Source: Saccharothrix sp. ST-888
Lineage (GTDB): Bacteria; Actinomycetota; Actinomycetes; Streptomycetales; Streptomycetaceae
Assembly: GCF_000955975.1 (NCBI RefSeq)
Contig: NZ_JYJF01000006.1
Coordinates: 1-64,000 of the forward strand
Direction of reading: 5' to 3'
Length of the DNA: 64,000 nucleotides
The position numbers and the translations under genes were made by a program. Shown in pieces: positions 1 through 8,346 of this stretch. How positions within the stretch are numbered: the stretch's first letter is position 1; the number at the start of each line of letters is the position of its first letter. The notes under the pieces were generated by a model. The model saw only the letters and a program-made list of their open reading frames with translations, was not told the DNA's origin and did no database searches.

Positions 1-2
1 GC

Positions 3-725
3 AACATGATCCGCCTCGACATGAGCGAGTACCAGGAGAAGCACACCGTCAGCCGCCTGGTCGGCGCACCCCCCGGATACGTCGGCTACGAGGAGGGCGG
101 CCAGCTCACCGAGGCCGTACGCCGCAAGCCGTACTCCGTCGTCCTCTTCGACGAGGTCGAGAAGGCCCACGCCGACGTCTTCAACACCCTGCTCCAGGTA
201 CTGGACGACGGCCGGATCACCGACGCCCAGGGCCGCACCGTCGACTTCCGCAACACCGTCATCATCATGACCTCCAACCTCGGCTCCCAGTACCTGCTCC
301 AGGACGCCACGGCCGGCGGCGAGATCAAACCCGAGGTACGTGACCTGGTGCTGGGCGAACTCAACAGCCACTTCCGGCCCGAGTTCCTCAACCGGGTCGA
401 CGACATCGTGCTCTTCCACCCGCTCGGACTGGCCCAGATCGAACGCATCGTCGACCTGCTCCTCGACGAGCTGCGCCGCCGGCTCGCCGACCAGCGCATC
501 ACCCTCACCCTCACCGAGGACGCGCGGCGCCTGATCGCCGCCGAGGGCTACGACCCGGTCTACGGGGCCCGGCCACTGCGCCGCTTCATCTCGCACGAGG
601 TCGAGACGAAGATCGGGCGTGCGCTGCTGGGCGGTGACGTCCGCGAGGGCGCGACGGTCGTGATCGACGCCCGGGACGGCGAACTGGCCGTCGGCTTCCG
701 GGACGAGTCCGAGGAGTCCGCATGA
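3..725 (+). CDS. clpB: ClpB/Hsp100 disaggregase, C-terminal part (5' end outside window)
   Basis: This is the C-terminal 240 residues of a Clp/Hsp100 AAA+ chaperone, which pulls aggregated proteins through a hexamer pore with DnaK. The frame is open from the window edge, so the gene is cut by the window and is not broken. Visible are the second AAA+ module pore region (GAPPGYVGYEEGG), Walker B (VVLFDEVEKAH), sensor 1 (IIMTSNLGS), an arginine-finger region (HFRPEFLNRVDD) and the sensor 2 motif (GARPLRRFI). There is no C-terminal ClpP-binding loop of the ClpA/ClpX type in the visible part, which favours ClpB. ClpB rather than ClpC is inferred from the tail; the N-terminal and middle domains cannot be seen. 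Confidence 0.93.
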   Translation, partial: NMIRLDMSEYQEKHTVSRLVGAPPGYVGYEEGGQLTEAVRRKPYSVVLFDEVEKAHADVFNTLLQVLDDGRITDAQGRTVDFRNTVIIMTSNLGSQYLLQDATAGGEIKPEVRDLVLGELNSHFRPEFLNRVDDIVLFHPLGLAQIERIVDLLLDELRRRLADQRITLTLTEDARRLIAAEGYDPVYGARPLRRFISHEVETKIGRALLGGDVREGATVVIDARDGELAVGFRDESEESA

Positions 726-872
726 GCGGGCGGAGCCCGCGAATCATCTGGGGGTGCGCGTTGCGCTCGCGCCCGACGAACGGAGAGAGGAGGGCCGCAT
801 GAGTGCCGAGGCTACCGTCCGCCACGGAGCCATGGTCTGAGCCCCATCCGCGACCGTCCGAGGGAGTGAGCC

Positions 873-2561
873 GTGACCACCGCACAGACGCCCGTGCCGA
901 CACCGGACCCCTACGGCGCCTTCCCCCGGCTGACGGACGACCAGATGGCCGTCCTGCGCACCTGCGGGCAGCGCCGGCCGGTCGGCGCGGGCGAACTGCT
1001 CTTCCGGGAGGGCGAACTCAGCGAGGAGTTCTTCGTGGTCCTGCGCGGCAGCGTGGCCGTGGTCGAGGGCTACGGCGGCCCGGAGAACACCATGCAGCTG
1101 TACGGCCCCCGGGGCTTAATCGGTGAACTCGGCCTCCTGGAGGGCCAGCCCGCCTTCCTCACCGCCGTGGTCCGCGAACCCGGCGAGGTCCTCGCGGTGT
1201 CCTGGGCCGACCTGCGGGACCTGCTGGTCCGCGAACCCCCGCTCGGCGACCTCATCCTCCGCGCCTACCTGCAGCGCCGCGTCATGCTCGCCGGACACGG
1301 CAGCGGCTTCCGGATCATCGGCTCCCGGTTCTCCCCGGACACCCGCCGGCTGCTGGAGTTCGCCTCCCGCAACCGGCTCCCGCACCGCTGGGTCGACCTG
1401 GAGCAGGACACCGAGGCCGAGGCACTGCTGCGCCGCCTCGCCGTCACTCCCGAGCAGACCCCCGTGGTGCTGTGGCGCGAGGACCGCGTGCTGCGCAACC
1501 CCTCAACCGCCGAACTGGCCCGGGTGATCGGCCTGCGGACCGACCCGGCCGTCGCGGCGGTCTGCGAGCTGCTGGTGGTCGGTGCCGGACCGGCGGGTCT
1601 GGCCGCTGCCGTCTACGGGGCCTCCGAGGGGCTGAGCACCATCGTGCTGGAGGCCGTGGCCGCCGGCGGCCAGGCCGGCACCTCCTCCCGGATCGAGAAC
1701 TACCTCGGCTTCCCGGCCGGCATCTCGGGCGCCGACCTCGCCGAACGGGCCGTCCTCCAGGCCGGGCGGTTCGGCGCCCGGATCACCGTCCCGGCCGAGG
1801 CCGTCGGCCTGGAACAGGAGGGCGGCCACCACCTGGTACGGCTCGCGGACGGAGCCGCGATCTCCGCCCGCACGGTGGTGCTGGCCACCGGCGCCCGCTA
1901 CCGGCGCCTGCCCGCGCCGGGCTCCGAACGGCTGGAGGGCCTCGGTGTCCACTACGCCGCCACGCTCTGGGAGGCGAGGACCTGCCGGCTGGACCCGGTG
2001 GCCGTGGTCGGCGGCGGCAACTCCGCCGGCCAGGCCGCGCTCTTCCTGGCCGCCCAGTCGCCCGCCGTCCACCTGCTGGTACGCGGCGGCGACCTCGACG
2101 CCTCGATGTCCCGCTACCTGACCGACCGGATAGCCCGGCACCCCGGGATCGAGGTCCTGCTGAACACCGAGGTGCAGGAGGTGACCGGCACGGACCGGGT
2201 CGAGGCCGTCCTGGTACGGGACAACCGCACCGGCGAGCAGCGTGTGCTGGCAGACCGCGCCGTGTTCGTCTTCATCGGCGCGCGTCCCTGCACCGCCTGG
2301 CTCACCGGCGCCGTCGGCCTGGACTCGCACGGGTCCGTCCCCACCGGCCAGGACGCGGTCGGCACCGCCCCGGCCGAGCTCTGGCGCCATCTGGCCCGCA
2401 CCCCGCTCGCCCTGGAGACCGACCGCCCCGGGGTCTTCGCCGTCGGCGACGTCCGCACCGGCTCGGTCAAACGGGTGGCCTCCGCCGTCGGCGAGGGCGC
2501 GATGGCCGTCCGCCTGGTCCACGAACACCTCAGGGTGGTCGGATCACCCATCATCCGCTGA
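873..2561 (+). CDS. Cyclic-nucleotide-binding-domain / thioredoxin-reductase-like FAD oxidoreductase
   Basis: This is a 562-residue fusion. Residues about 20-135 form a cNMP-binding beta roll. Residues about 145-225 form a thioredoxin/glutaredoxin-like segment without a CxxC. The rest is a two-domain flavoprotein with an FAD-binding GxGxxG (VVGAGPAGLAAAVYG, from about 232) and an NAD(P)H-binding GGGNSAGQAALF. The segment where thioredoxin reductases carry CATC reads AATL, so the redox disulfide is missing and the electron acceptor is unknown. The GTG start at 873 has AGGGAG upstream. Codon 82 (1116-1118) is TTA, so translation should depend on bldA tRNA. It lies 148 bases after clpB and probably has its own promoter. 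The architecture is well known in actinomycetes; the substrate is not. Confidence 0.88.
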   Translation: MTTAQTPVPTPDPYGAFPRLTDDQMAVLRTCGQRRPVGAGELLFREGELSEEFFVVLRGSVAVVEGYGGPENTMQLYGPRGLIGELGLLEGQPAFLTAVVREPGEVLAVSWADLRDLLVREPPLGDLILRAYLQRRVMLAGHGSGFRIIGSRFSPDTRRLLEFASRNRLPHRWVDLEQDTEAEALLRRLAVTPEQTPVVLWREDRVLRNPSTAELARVIGLRTDPAVAAVCELLVVGAGPAGLAAAVYGASEGLSTIVLEAVAAGGQAGTSSRIENYLGFPAGISGADLAERAVLQAGRFGARITVPAEAVGLEQEGGHHLVRLADGAAISARTVVLATGARYRRLPAPGSERLEGLGVHYAATLWEARTCRLDPVAVVGGGNSAGQAALFLAAQSPAVHLLVRGGDLDASMSRYLTDRIARHPGIEVLLNTEVQEVTGTDRVEAVLVRDNRTGEQRVLADRAVFVFIGARPCTAWLTGAVGLDSHGSVPTGQDAVGTAPAELWRHLARTPLALETDRPGVFAVGDVRTGSVKRVASAVGEGAMAVRLVHEHLRVVGSPIIR

Positions 2562-2606
2562 CAGCCGCCCACCCCACGAGCCACAGCAGGTGAAGCAACC
2601 TGCCCG

Positions 2607-3025
2607 TCAGGCGCGCCCGCCCGCGCCGGTGTCACCGTGGGGCGGTGGAACCGCCGGCCCGGACTCCAACTCCGCCACCCGGGCCAGCAGATCGTCCCGG
2701 CCGATGGCGTCGGTCCTCGTCGCCGGCACGGTGCAGGCGTGGGCTCCGGCGACGGCACCGTAGAGACCGCACCGCAGCGGCGCCGCTCAGCCAGCCGAAG
2801 AGGAAGCCTGCCGCGAAGGCGTCGCCGGCGCCGTTGGAGTCCACGACCGGCCCCGGGGGCGGGACGGCCGGAAGACGGGTCAGCTCGTCGCCGAGCAGCA
2901 GCTGTGCCCCCTCGGCTCCGGCGGTGGCGACGACCACCCGGGCGCGGCCCCGCTCGGCGATCCGCCGCATGGTCCGCTCCGGGTCCGCCAGGGCGGTGGC
3001 GGACAGGAAGACGATGTCCAGAAAA
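2607..3025 (-). pseudogene. Relic of a PfkB-family sugar kinase (truncated, frameshifted)
   Basis: On the minus strand the translation gives the C-terminal half of a ribokinase/PfkB-type kinase, including a recognisable signature 2, VVDSNGAGDAFAAGFLFGWL. After that motif the frame slips by one base near 2778. The correct continuation (GLYGAVAGAHACTVPAT...) is in the next frame and ends at a TGA at 2607-2609. The substrate-binding N-terminal half is absent: kinase-like sequence begins near 3025, just past the end of the glycosyltransferase. Both lesions make this a dead gene. It may once have followed the glycosyltransferase in the same transcript. Confidence 0.8.
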
Positions 3026-3082
3026 TACCGGCAAGCAGTTCCGGTCGCCCCGGGAGCCTTCGGTGAAGCAGCCGGCACTATG

Positions 3083-4222
3083 TCAATCCCGCTGGGAGGC
3101 AAGGGCGGTGAGGCGCGGTGCCAGCGCTGCCGGGCTCGGCATCGCCGCGATCTCCGCGCGGACTTCGCGCGCTGCCCCGGCCAACGCGTCGTCGGTGATC
3201 AGCCGTTGCAGCAGGGCCGGGTCGATCTCCCCGGCGGTCGCGCTCAGCCCGGCCCCTCGCTCGTGCACCGCGTCCGCCGTGACGAAGCGGTCGGAGCCGT
3301 CGGGCAGCACCAGTTGCGGTAGGCCGGCGTCCAACGCGGCGAGCGCGGTACCGCTGCCGCCGTGGTGGACCGCAGCCCCGCAGGTGCCGAGCAGCGCCCG
3401 CCACGGCACCCAGCCGTAGGACCGCACGTTGTCCGGCAGCGCGCCGAGCGTACTGAGGTCGAGGTCGCCGGTGGCGAGCACGAAGTCCGCGTCGACGTGT
3501 GCCGCCGCCGCGATCACTCGCTCGATCCTGGTCAGCCCGTCGGTCTTGGGGGGAACGGTGCCGAGCGTCACCGCCACCCGCGGGCGGTGGGCGGGCGCGG
3601 CCAGGCGCTCGGGCAGCGGGCCTTCCCCGTTGTAGGAGACCGGCCGCATCGACCAGCCGTACCGCTGTCCCGCTGCCATGCTCGGCGGCGCCAGGTCGAT
3701 GGTCTCGACGTGCTCCGGCAGCCGGTGGACTCCGTGCCGGGCGAAGGTCTGCGCCATCTCCGCGAGCATCAGCGCGCGCAGTCCCGGGGTGCGCACGAAC
3801 CCCAGGTCGTGCTGCACTGCGGGCACGCCCAGGCTCGCGGCTGCGAGCAGCGCCGCCGGGAAGAGGTACTCGTACACCACCAGGTCCGGCCGCCACCGTG
3901 CGGCGAGTTCGACGGTGGCGTCGGCCACGGCGTTGTTGACGTGTGCGGCCAGCGGGACGAACGCCTCCCGGTCGGCCGCGTTGGTCTCGACCACACGCTT
4001 CAGCAGATCGGGCCGCCGGGTGCGGCCGGCCTCGCGGATCTCCCGGCGCCAGTCCAGACCGGGGGAGAGGGGCAGGAACGGCAGCCCCGAACCGGCGACC
4101 GCCTCCCCGCCGTCCATCGAGGCCACCGCGACCTCGTGGCCGAGCTCCCGCAGCGCCCTGGCCAGCGGGACCAGCGGGAAGAGATGGCCGACACCGGGTG
4201 CGCCGGCGAACAGGACACGCAT
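3083..4222 (-). CDS. GT1-family (macrolide/deoxysugar type) glycosyltransferase
   Basis: A 379-residue GT-B fold enzyme of the GT1 family seen in antibiotic pathways. The N-terminal acceptor half starts MRVLFAGAPGVGHLFPLVPL. The C-terminal donor half carries GWVPWRALL and the HHGGSGTALAALDAG nucleotide-sugar motif. Such enzymes transfer dTDP- or UDP-activated sugars, often 6-deoxysugars, to small molecules in the cytoplasm. The ATG at 4222 was chosen over an in-frame TTG at 4249 because the protein family begins with the Rossmann strand MRVLF. It is the third gene of the minus-strand unit with the ATP-grasp ligase (33 bases upstream) and the dikinase-like protein. The nature of the sugar and acceptor is not visible; a rhamnosyl phosphoester as in phosphoramidon is an inference from the neighbours. 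Confidence 0.85.
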   Translation of the reverse strand: MRVLFAGAPGVGHLFPLVPLARALRELGHEVAVASMDGGEAVAGSGLPFLPLSPGLDWRREIREAGRTRRPDLLKRVVETNAADREAFVPLAAHVNNAVADATVELAARWRPDLVVYEYLFPAALLAAASLGVPAVQHDLGFVRTPGLRALMLAEMAQTFARHGVHRLPEHVETIDLAPPSMAAGQRYGWSMRPVSYNGEGPLPERLAAPAHRPRVAVTLGTVPPKTDGLTRIERVIAAAAHVDADFVLATGDLDLSTLGALPDNVRSYGWVPWRALLGTCGAAVHHGGSGTALAALDAGLPQLVLPDGSDRFVTADAVHERGAGLSATAGEIDPALLQRLITDDALAGAAREVRAEIAAMPSPAALAPRLTALASQRD

Positions 4223-4255
4223 AAGGACCCCAGAGAGTGGTGCGGACAACGTGGT

Positions 4256-5611
4256 TCAGCCGGCGGCCCGGTGCAGGGCGGTCTCGAGACCGTCCAGTAC
4301 CGCGTTGCAGTCGCGGAGCAGCGTCGCGGCGTCGGTGGCGCTCAGCAGGTAGACCCCCAGCCAGTTGCGCGACCCCGCCGACGGATCGAAGACCGGTGTC
4401 GGCCGACCCGTCGGCATGGCGAACGCGGGCACGGGCTCGATGGTGCTGCCCGGTGACAGCAGGCTCTGCCAGTCCACCGCCTGCGGGTTCCAGACCGGCC
4501 TGGTCCGCCAGGGCACACCGGCCGCGTCGGTGGGGACGACGGCCACCGACGCGGCCGCCCTGACTCCGTCGGTCAGCATGGCCGCGGGGTACGCCACCCG
4601 CTCTCCCAGGAGCTGGCGGACCAGCATCCCGATGGGATCGACCCCGAACACCTCGTGGATCTGCCGGGTCGTCAGAAGGCCGCCGAACCGGGCCGCGGTC
4701 TCGATGACCACCAGCCGTCCGTCCTTCATCAGCTTGAGCTCGGTGTGCGTGCCGCAGGTCTCAAGTCCGAGCGCGTCGACGGCCTGCCGCGAGACGTCCT
4801 CGATCCGGCGTTGCAGGGGCACCGGCAGCACGCACGGGGCGGTGCTGGCCACCTCGACGAACGACGGTACGGTCGGCAGCTTGGCGGTGATGGACAGGGG
4901 GTGGTAGACGCCGTCCGCGACGATGCCCTCCACGCTCACGTAGTCGCCGTAGCCCTGTTCCTCGTACCAGCCCTCGGTGGAGCCCTGTGCGATCTCCTCG
5001 ACCAGCCGGTGCCGGTCGGTGTCCGGTGCGTACAGCTCGTTCATGCCCACCCGACTGCCGGCGTGGAGCGCCGGTTCGATCTCCGCCCAGGCCGGGACGG
5101 CGTCCGCGGGCGAGGTCAGCACGAGCTGGGCGACCGATCCGGCGCCCCAGGCCGGCTTGAGCAGCAGCGGGGGCGTCAACTCGGCCAGGGCGGTGTGCAG
5201 GTCCTGGACGCTGTCGACCCGGCGGAACCGGGGGATCGGCACCTGGGCCGCGGCCCAGGTCTCCCGCATCAGCCGTTTGTCCCTGGCCCGGAGGATCCCC
5301 GGTCCGGCACCGGCCAGACCGAGCCGGCTCGCGGCGTGCGCGACGGCCAGCACCGCGAACTCCGACAGGGTCAGGACGGCGTCGGCGCCGATGGCCTTCG
5401 CGTGCTCCACGATCAGCTCGACCAGGGCCTCACCGCGCGGCGGATCGGTCACCAGGTCGATGCCGGTACAGCAGGGCCGCCACACGTCCGCTCCGGTCGT
5501 GGGCAGCGGTGCGAGCGCGAGTACGTGCAGCTCGCCGCAGGCGGCCATGCGCGGGAACGCGTACTCCAGCGGTGCGCCGCCCTTGACGTAGACGTAGAGG
5601 ATCTTGTTCAA
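4256..5611 (-). CDS. ATP-grasp carboxylate-amine ligase
   Basis: A 451-residue ATP-grasp enzyme, which activates a carboxylate as acyl phosphate and couples it to an amine. Visible are an N-terminal pre-ATP-grasp Rossmann region, an ATP-binding lysine/glycine loop (LLLKPAWGAGSVAQLVL, about 150-166), a YVSVEGIVADG strand and the metal-binding TELKLMKDGRLVVIET segment followed by AARFGGL. Length and layout match the amino-acid/dipeptide ligase branch (BacD/L-amino-acid ligase-like) rather than purine or peptidoglycan ligases. It lies between the kinase and the glycosyltransferase. I infer formation of a dipeptide or amide that the neighbours then phosphorylate and glycosylate. Confidence 0.85.
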   Translation of the reverse strand: MNKILYVYVKGGAPLEYAFPRMAACGELHVLALAPLPTTGADVWRPCCTGIDLVTDPPRGEALVELIVEHAKAIGADAVLTLSEFAVLAVAHAASRLGLAGAGPGILRARDKRLMRETWAAAQVPIPRFRRVDSVQDLHTALAELTPPLLLKPAWGAGSVAQLVLTSPADAVPAWAEIEPALHAGSRVGMNELYAPDTDRHRLVEEIAQGSTEGWYEEQGYGDYVSVEGIVADGVYHPLSITAKLPTVPSFVEVASTAPCVLPVPLQRRIEDVSRQAVDALGLETCGTHTELKLMKDGRLVVIETAARFGGLLTTRQIHEVFGVDPIGMLVRQLLGERVAYPAAMLTDGVRAAASVAVVPTDAAGVPWRTRPVWNPQAVDWQSLLSPGSTIEPVPAFAMPTGRPTPVFDPSAGSRNWLGVYLLSATDAATLLRDCNAVLDGLETALHRAAG

Positions 5612-5705
5612 CTGGCTTTCTCCTGAGAACGGTTCAGGTGCCGCCGCACCGGGTGCCGGGGGCGGGGGCGGGACGGGCCGGTGGGCCGGTACCGGGTGTC
5701 GCGGG

Positions 5706-7745
5706 TCAGGCCGCGGTCTGGAAAGGGCGCAGCTGGAGCAGGCTGATCCGATCGCCGTCGATCGCCCACTCGATGTCGACCGGAGCGGCGAAGGTGTCGT
5801 CGGGCGCGAAGTGCGACTGGAACAGCCGGCTCATCAGGGCCAGTCGGCACAGGACGTCCTTGGTCGCGGCGTCCAGGTCGCAGGAGGCGGATCCGAGCGA
5901 CACCGTGCGGCTGCCGCCCTCGACCGTGTTGCACAGGTACTGGAGCGGGGCGCCTTCGCCGGAGACGACCTCGGTCACCGAGTGCTGGGAGATGTTGAGG
6001 TAGACGTTGCGGAAGTCCTGCGGGTTCAGCGGGTTCCAGGTGACCAGCACACCGCCGGTCGTTGCGCCGACCTGCTCCTGGACGATCACACCCATGTAGC
6101 ACCGCTCCAGGGGGATGCCCGCCTCGTGCTGGAGGGCCACGGCGCGTGGGGAGAGCAGGGAGGCCCACACCTCCCTGACGCCGTCGAGGACCGCGTCCGT
6201 GGTGGTGAGGTCCGGCACCGACTGGTAGAGCCCGGCGGCGGAGAACCCGGGCAGGTCCTCGGCGTTGGACGAGCTGCGGGCCACGAAGCGGGAGACGCCG
6301 GACAGGTGCCGGACGAGCGCGCGGTCGATCTCGGTGCGGATGCCGTCCGGGACGGGGGTGCTGCGGATCAGCCGCTGCAGTTCGAGGCAGAGCTGCTCGG
6401 TCTGCTCGGTCTGCTCGGTCTCCGAAGTACCCGGCTCTAGCGCGCTCTTCAGCCGGGTGAGAGCCTGTCGGATCTCCGGCGAGGACTCCAGGAAGCGCTG
6501 CTGGAGGGAGAACGGCAGCACGATGCCCCGGGGCACCTCGGCGTACTCCTTCATCAGGAGTTCCGCGCTCGCCGTCAGAGCGTCGTCGTCGGCGCCCGGG
6601 ACGCCGAGCTGCCGTGCGAGGTAGCGCAGCAGGTTCGTCCGGGGCGGCCGGGGGACGCGGTAGAAGCCGAACCAGCGCGGCGAGCCGTGCTGGAGCAGAT
6701 CGCAGAGCTCGCCGAGGTTGGCGGCCTTGGTACCGAACCGGCAGTGGTCGCCCATGCGCAGCTCGGACAGGGAGGTGACCGGGGTCGGTGCGAGCTCGGG
6801 CCGGTCCAGCACGATGTGCTCGGCCGCCCGTGGCCGCAGCCGGCCGCCGTCGGAGAGCTGTTCGGCGGGTTCGAGGAGGACGTCGTGGGCGTCGGCCTCG
6901 ACCCGGTAGCCGACCCACCGGCCGTCGAGGCCGGCCCGGTCGATCCGGTCGATGATGCCCAGCCGGACGGCGTTGGGAATCCGCCACCCGGCGGCCATGA
7001 CGTTGACATGGGACAGCGGGGTGGTGTGTTCGGCGCTGATGATGCCCGACAGCCGGGGGATGTCCTCGGGCACTCGGGGCATCACGATGATGTCGTGCCA
7101 TTTCAGTGGGTCCGTGTTGGCCCGGTATTCCTCCTCGGACCGGAACACCCGCAGCCGGCCGTGGGCCGATCCGGGGTTCAGCGATACGAAGGACGCGGCG
7201 CCGTAGAGCTCGTGGGACAGGACCCGGGGTATCTCGGACTCCGGGAGGTCCGCGACGTAACCCTCCTGCAGGTGGTTGGCCGGTTTGAGGAACAGCGGCA
7301 GCGACCGGTCGACGTGGCCGCGCACGGAGTGGTAGAAGAACCGCAGCATGTCCTTGGACATGGTGTCGACGTCGACGGTCTCCAACGACAGGAAGCTCTC
7401 CGGCCGCCCGCTCTCCGCAGCCTCCCGGGTGTGCAGCGCCAGTGTTCCCAGGTAGAAACGGCGATCGGGGTTTCGATAGACGTCGTCGTTGAAAGAATCG
7501 AGGCGCAGGGCCAGCTCGTCGATGGATATACCGAGTATGTCGCGTGCGATGTAGTGGACATGGAGAATACCGTCGGCGCTGTCGATGAAGTGGATCGTCG
7601 ACTTGGTGCGGTCGATCACGATTTTCACGTAGGGGTAGCCCCCCACGGTACCGGCGAGCTGGGAGAACACCGGAAGGGTGAGTTCGTCGCCCGCACCAGA
7701 AGGCCAGGTGGTCGCCTCATTGCGACCCGGACGGGAAATGCGCAC
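5706..7745 (-). CDS. PPDK/PEP-synthase/glucan-water-dikinase-like phosphotransferase
   Basis: A 679-residue relative of the dikinases that pass the beta-phosphate of ATP to a substrate through a phosphohistidine. The swivelling phosphohistidine domain comes first (about 215-292, EHTTPLSHVNVMAAG, candidate catalytic His246). The ATP-binding domain comes second (FGTKAANLGEL near 337, VARSSSNAEDLPG at 488-500, EWAIDGDRISLLQLRPF at the end). This order is that of glucan, water dikinase, not of PEP synthase or PPDK. Residues 443-451 are three TEQ repeats encoded by a 9-base tandem repeat. No pyruvate-binding TIM barrel is present, so the acceptor is probably not pyruvate. The GTG start at 7745 lacks a good ribosome site. 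It is the first gene of the three-gene unit. An N-P bond-forming role like TalE of phosphoramidon synthesis is possible. Confidence 0.8.
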   Translation of the reverse strand: MRISRPGRNEATTWPSGAGDELTLPVFSQLAGTVGGYPYVKIVIDRTKSTIHFIDSADGILHVHYIARDILGISIDELALRLDSFNDDVYRNPDRRFYLGTLALHTREAAESGRPESFLSLETVDVDTMSKDMLRFFYHSVRGHVDRSLPLFLKPANHLQEGYVADLPESEIPRVLSHELYGAASFVSLNPGSAHGRLRVFRSEEEYRANTDPLKWHDIIVMPRVPEDIPRLSGIISAEHTTPLSHVNVMAAGWRIPNAVRLGIIDRIDRAGLDGRWVGYRVEADAHDVLLEPAEQLSDGGRLRPRAAEHIVLDRPELAPTPVTSLSELRMGDHCRFGTKAANLGELCDLLQHGSPRWFGFYRVPRPPRTNLLRYLARQLGVPGADDDALTASAELLMKEYAEVPRGIVLPFSLQQRFLESSPEIRQALTRLKSALEPGTSETEQTEQTEQLCLELQRLIRSTPVPDGIRTEIDRALVRHLSGVSRFVARSSSNAEDLPGFSAAGLYQSVPDLTTTDAVLDGVREVWASLLSPRAVALQHEAGIPLERCYMGVIVQEQVGATTGGVLVTWNPLNPQDFRNVYLNISQHSVTEVVSGEGAPLQYLCNTVEGGSRTVSLGSASCDLDAATKDVLCRLALMSRLFQSHFAPDDTFAAPVDIEWAIDGDRISLLQLRPFQTAA

Positions 7746-7764
7746 GGTTCAGCCATTCTTCATC

Positions 7765-7786
7765 GTGTACACGGCCAGGTGTACAC
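7765..7786. promoter_or_regulatory. Pair of GTGTACAC palindromes upstream of the dikinase/ATP-grasp/GT unit
   Basis: Two perfect 8-base palindromes GTGTACAC lie at 7765-7772 and 7779-7786, 14 bases centre to centre and 20-42 bases upstream of the GTG at 7745. Spacing of about 1.3 helical turns next to a gene start suggests an operator for a dimeric regulator. No regulator gene is adjacent, so the binder is unknown. Confidence 0.45.
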
Positions 7787-8181
7787 CGGGCCGGAAGGTG
7801 GTACGGCTACGCACATATTGCCACCAGATCTGCACGACTGATGGATACTCTGGACGAATTCAAGCCAGGAGGTATTGATTCGGCCATTCGGATCTCGTCG
7901 GTGAATCACCGCGGCTTTACCCGGAAATCCGGGATCACGGCCAATGACCTGCGGGTTCGGTGGCGCAGGAGCTTGTGTGGGTGAGGTCAAGGTGTGGTAA
8001 AGGTCACAGGGTGGCGATGGACTCGGGTGGGGCTGAGGTGCATTGCGCGAATTCCCGGAACGCCGAATTCCGCCCGACTCCCGGTCCGGCGGTCCTCGGA
8101 CTTCCTCGGCCGGTCGGCGCATGATCCCCCGGTGATCCGACGGCCTGAATGATCGCCATGTATGCATCAAGATTGATCATC

Positions 8182-8233
8182 TCCATGGACCGTCGCCATG
8201 GATCGCCTCCATCGACCGTCTCCATGGATCGCC
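8182..8233. repeat. Two-copy 26-bp imperfect tandem repeat
   Basis: Positions 8182-8207 and 8208-8233 are the same 26-base unit with two substitutions (positions 6 and 14), followed by the first three bases of a third copy. Each unit contains CCATGGATCG and ACCGTC. It lies 114-165 bases before the phosphatase start and could be a replication-slippage product or a repeated binding site. Confidence 0.7.
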
Positions 8234-8346
8234 TCCGCACGGCTCGGTTCTGCCGAAGTGCCGGGGCGCGGTCGTGGACCTACTGCGGCCGTACATCTCC
8301 CGGTACTGTGCTCGCCACCAACATCCCACCGGGGAAAGGGTGTTCC

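Larger units (their letters stand above)
7746..8346. other. Intergenic region between the biosynthetic unit and the phosphatase gene
   Basis: This 600-base divergent spacer holds the GTGTACAC pair next to the left-hand gene and a 26-base tandem repeat at 8182-8233. The stretch 7860-8000 is less GC-rich than the genes. No convincing coding frame was found. A minus-strand open frame at 8004-8240 is probably chance. Confidence 0.5.

Noticed and set aside
799..840. A 13-codon frame (MSAEATVRHGAMV) with a strong GGAGGG site between clpB and the flavoprotein gene
   Set aside because: Too short to support as a gene. It could be the scar of a small protein such as a UBP-type zinc finger often found here, but nothing in the residues shows this.
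8004..8240. Minus-strand frame with MINLDAYMAIIQAVG
   Set aside because: No ribosome site, runs through the 26-bp tandem repeat and shows no family features.
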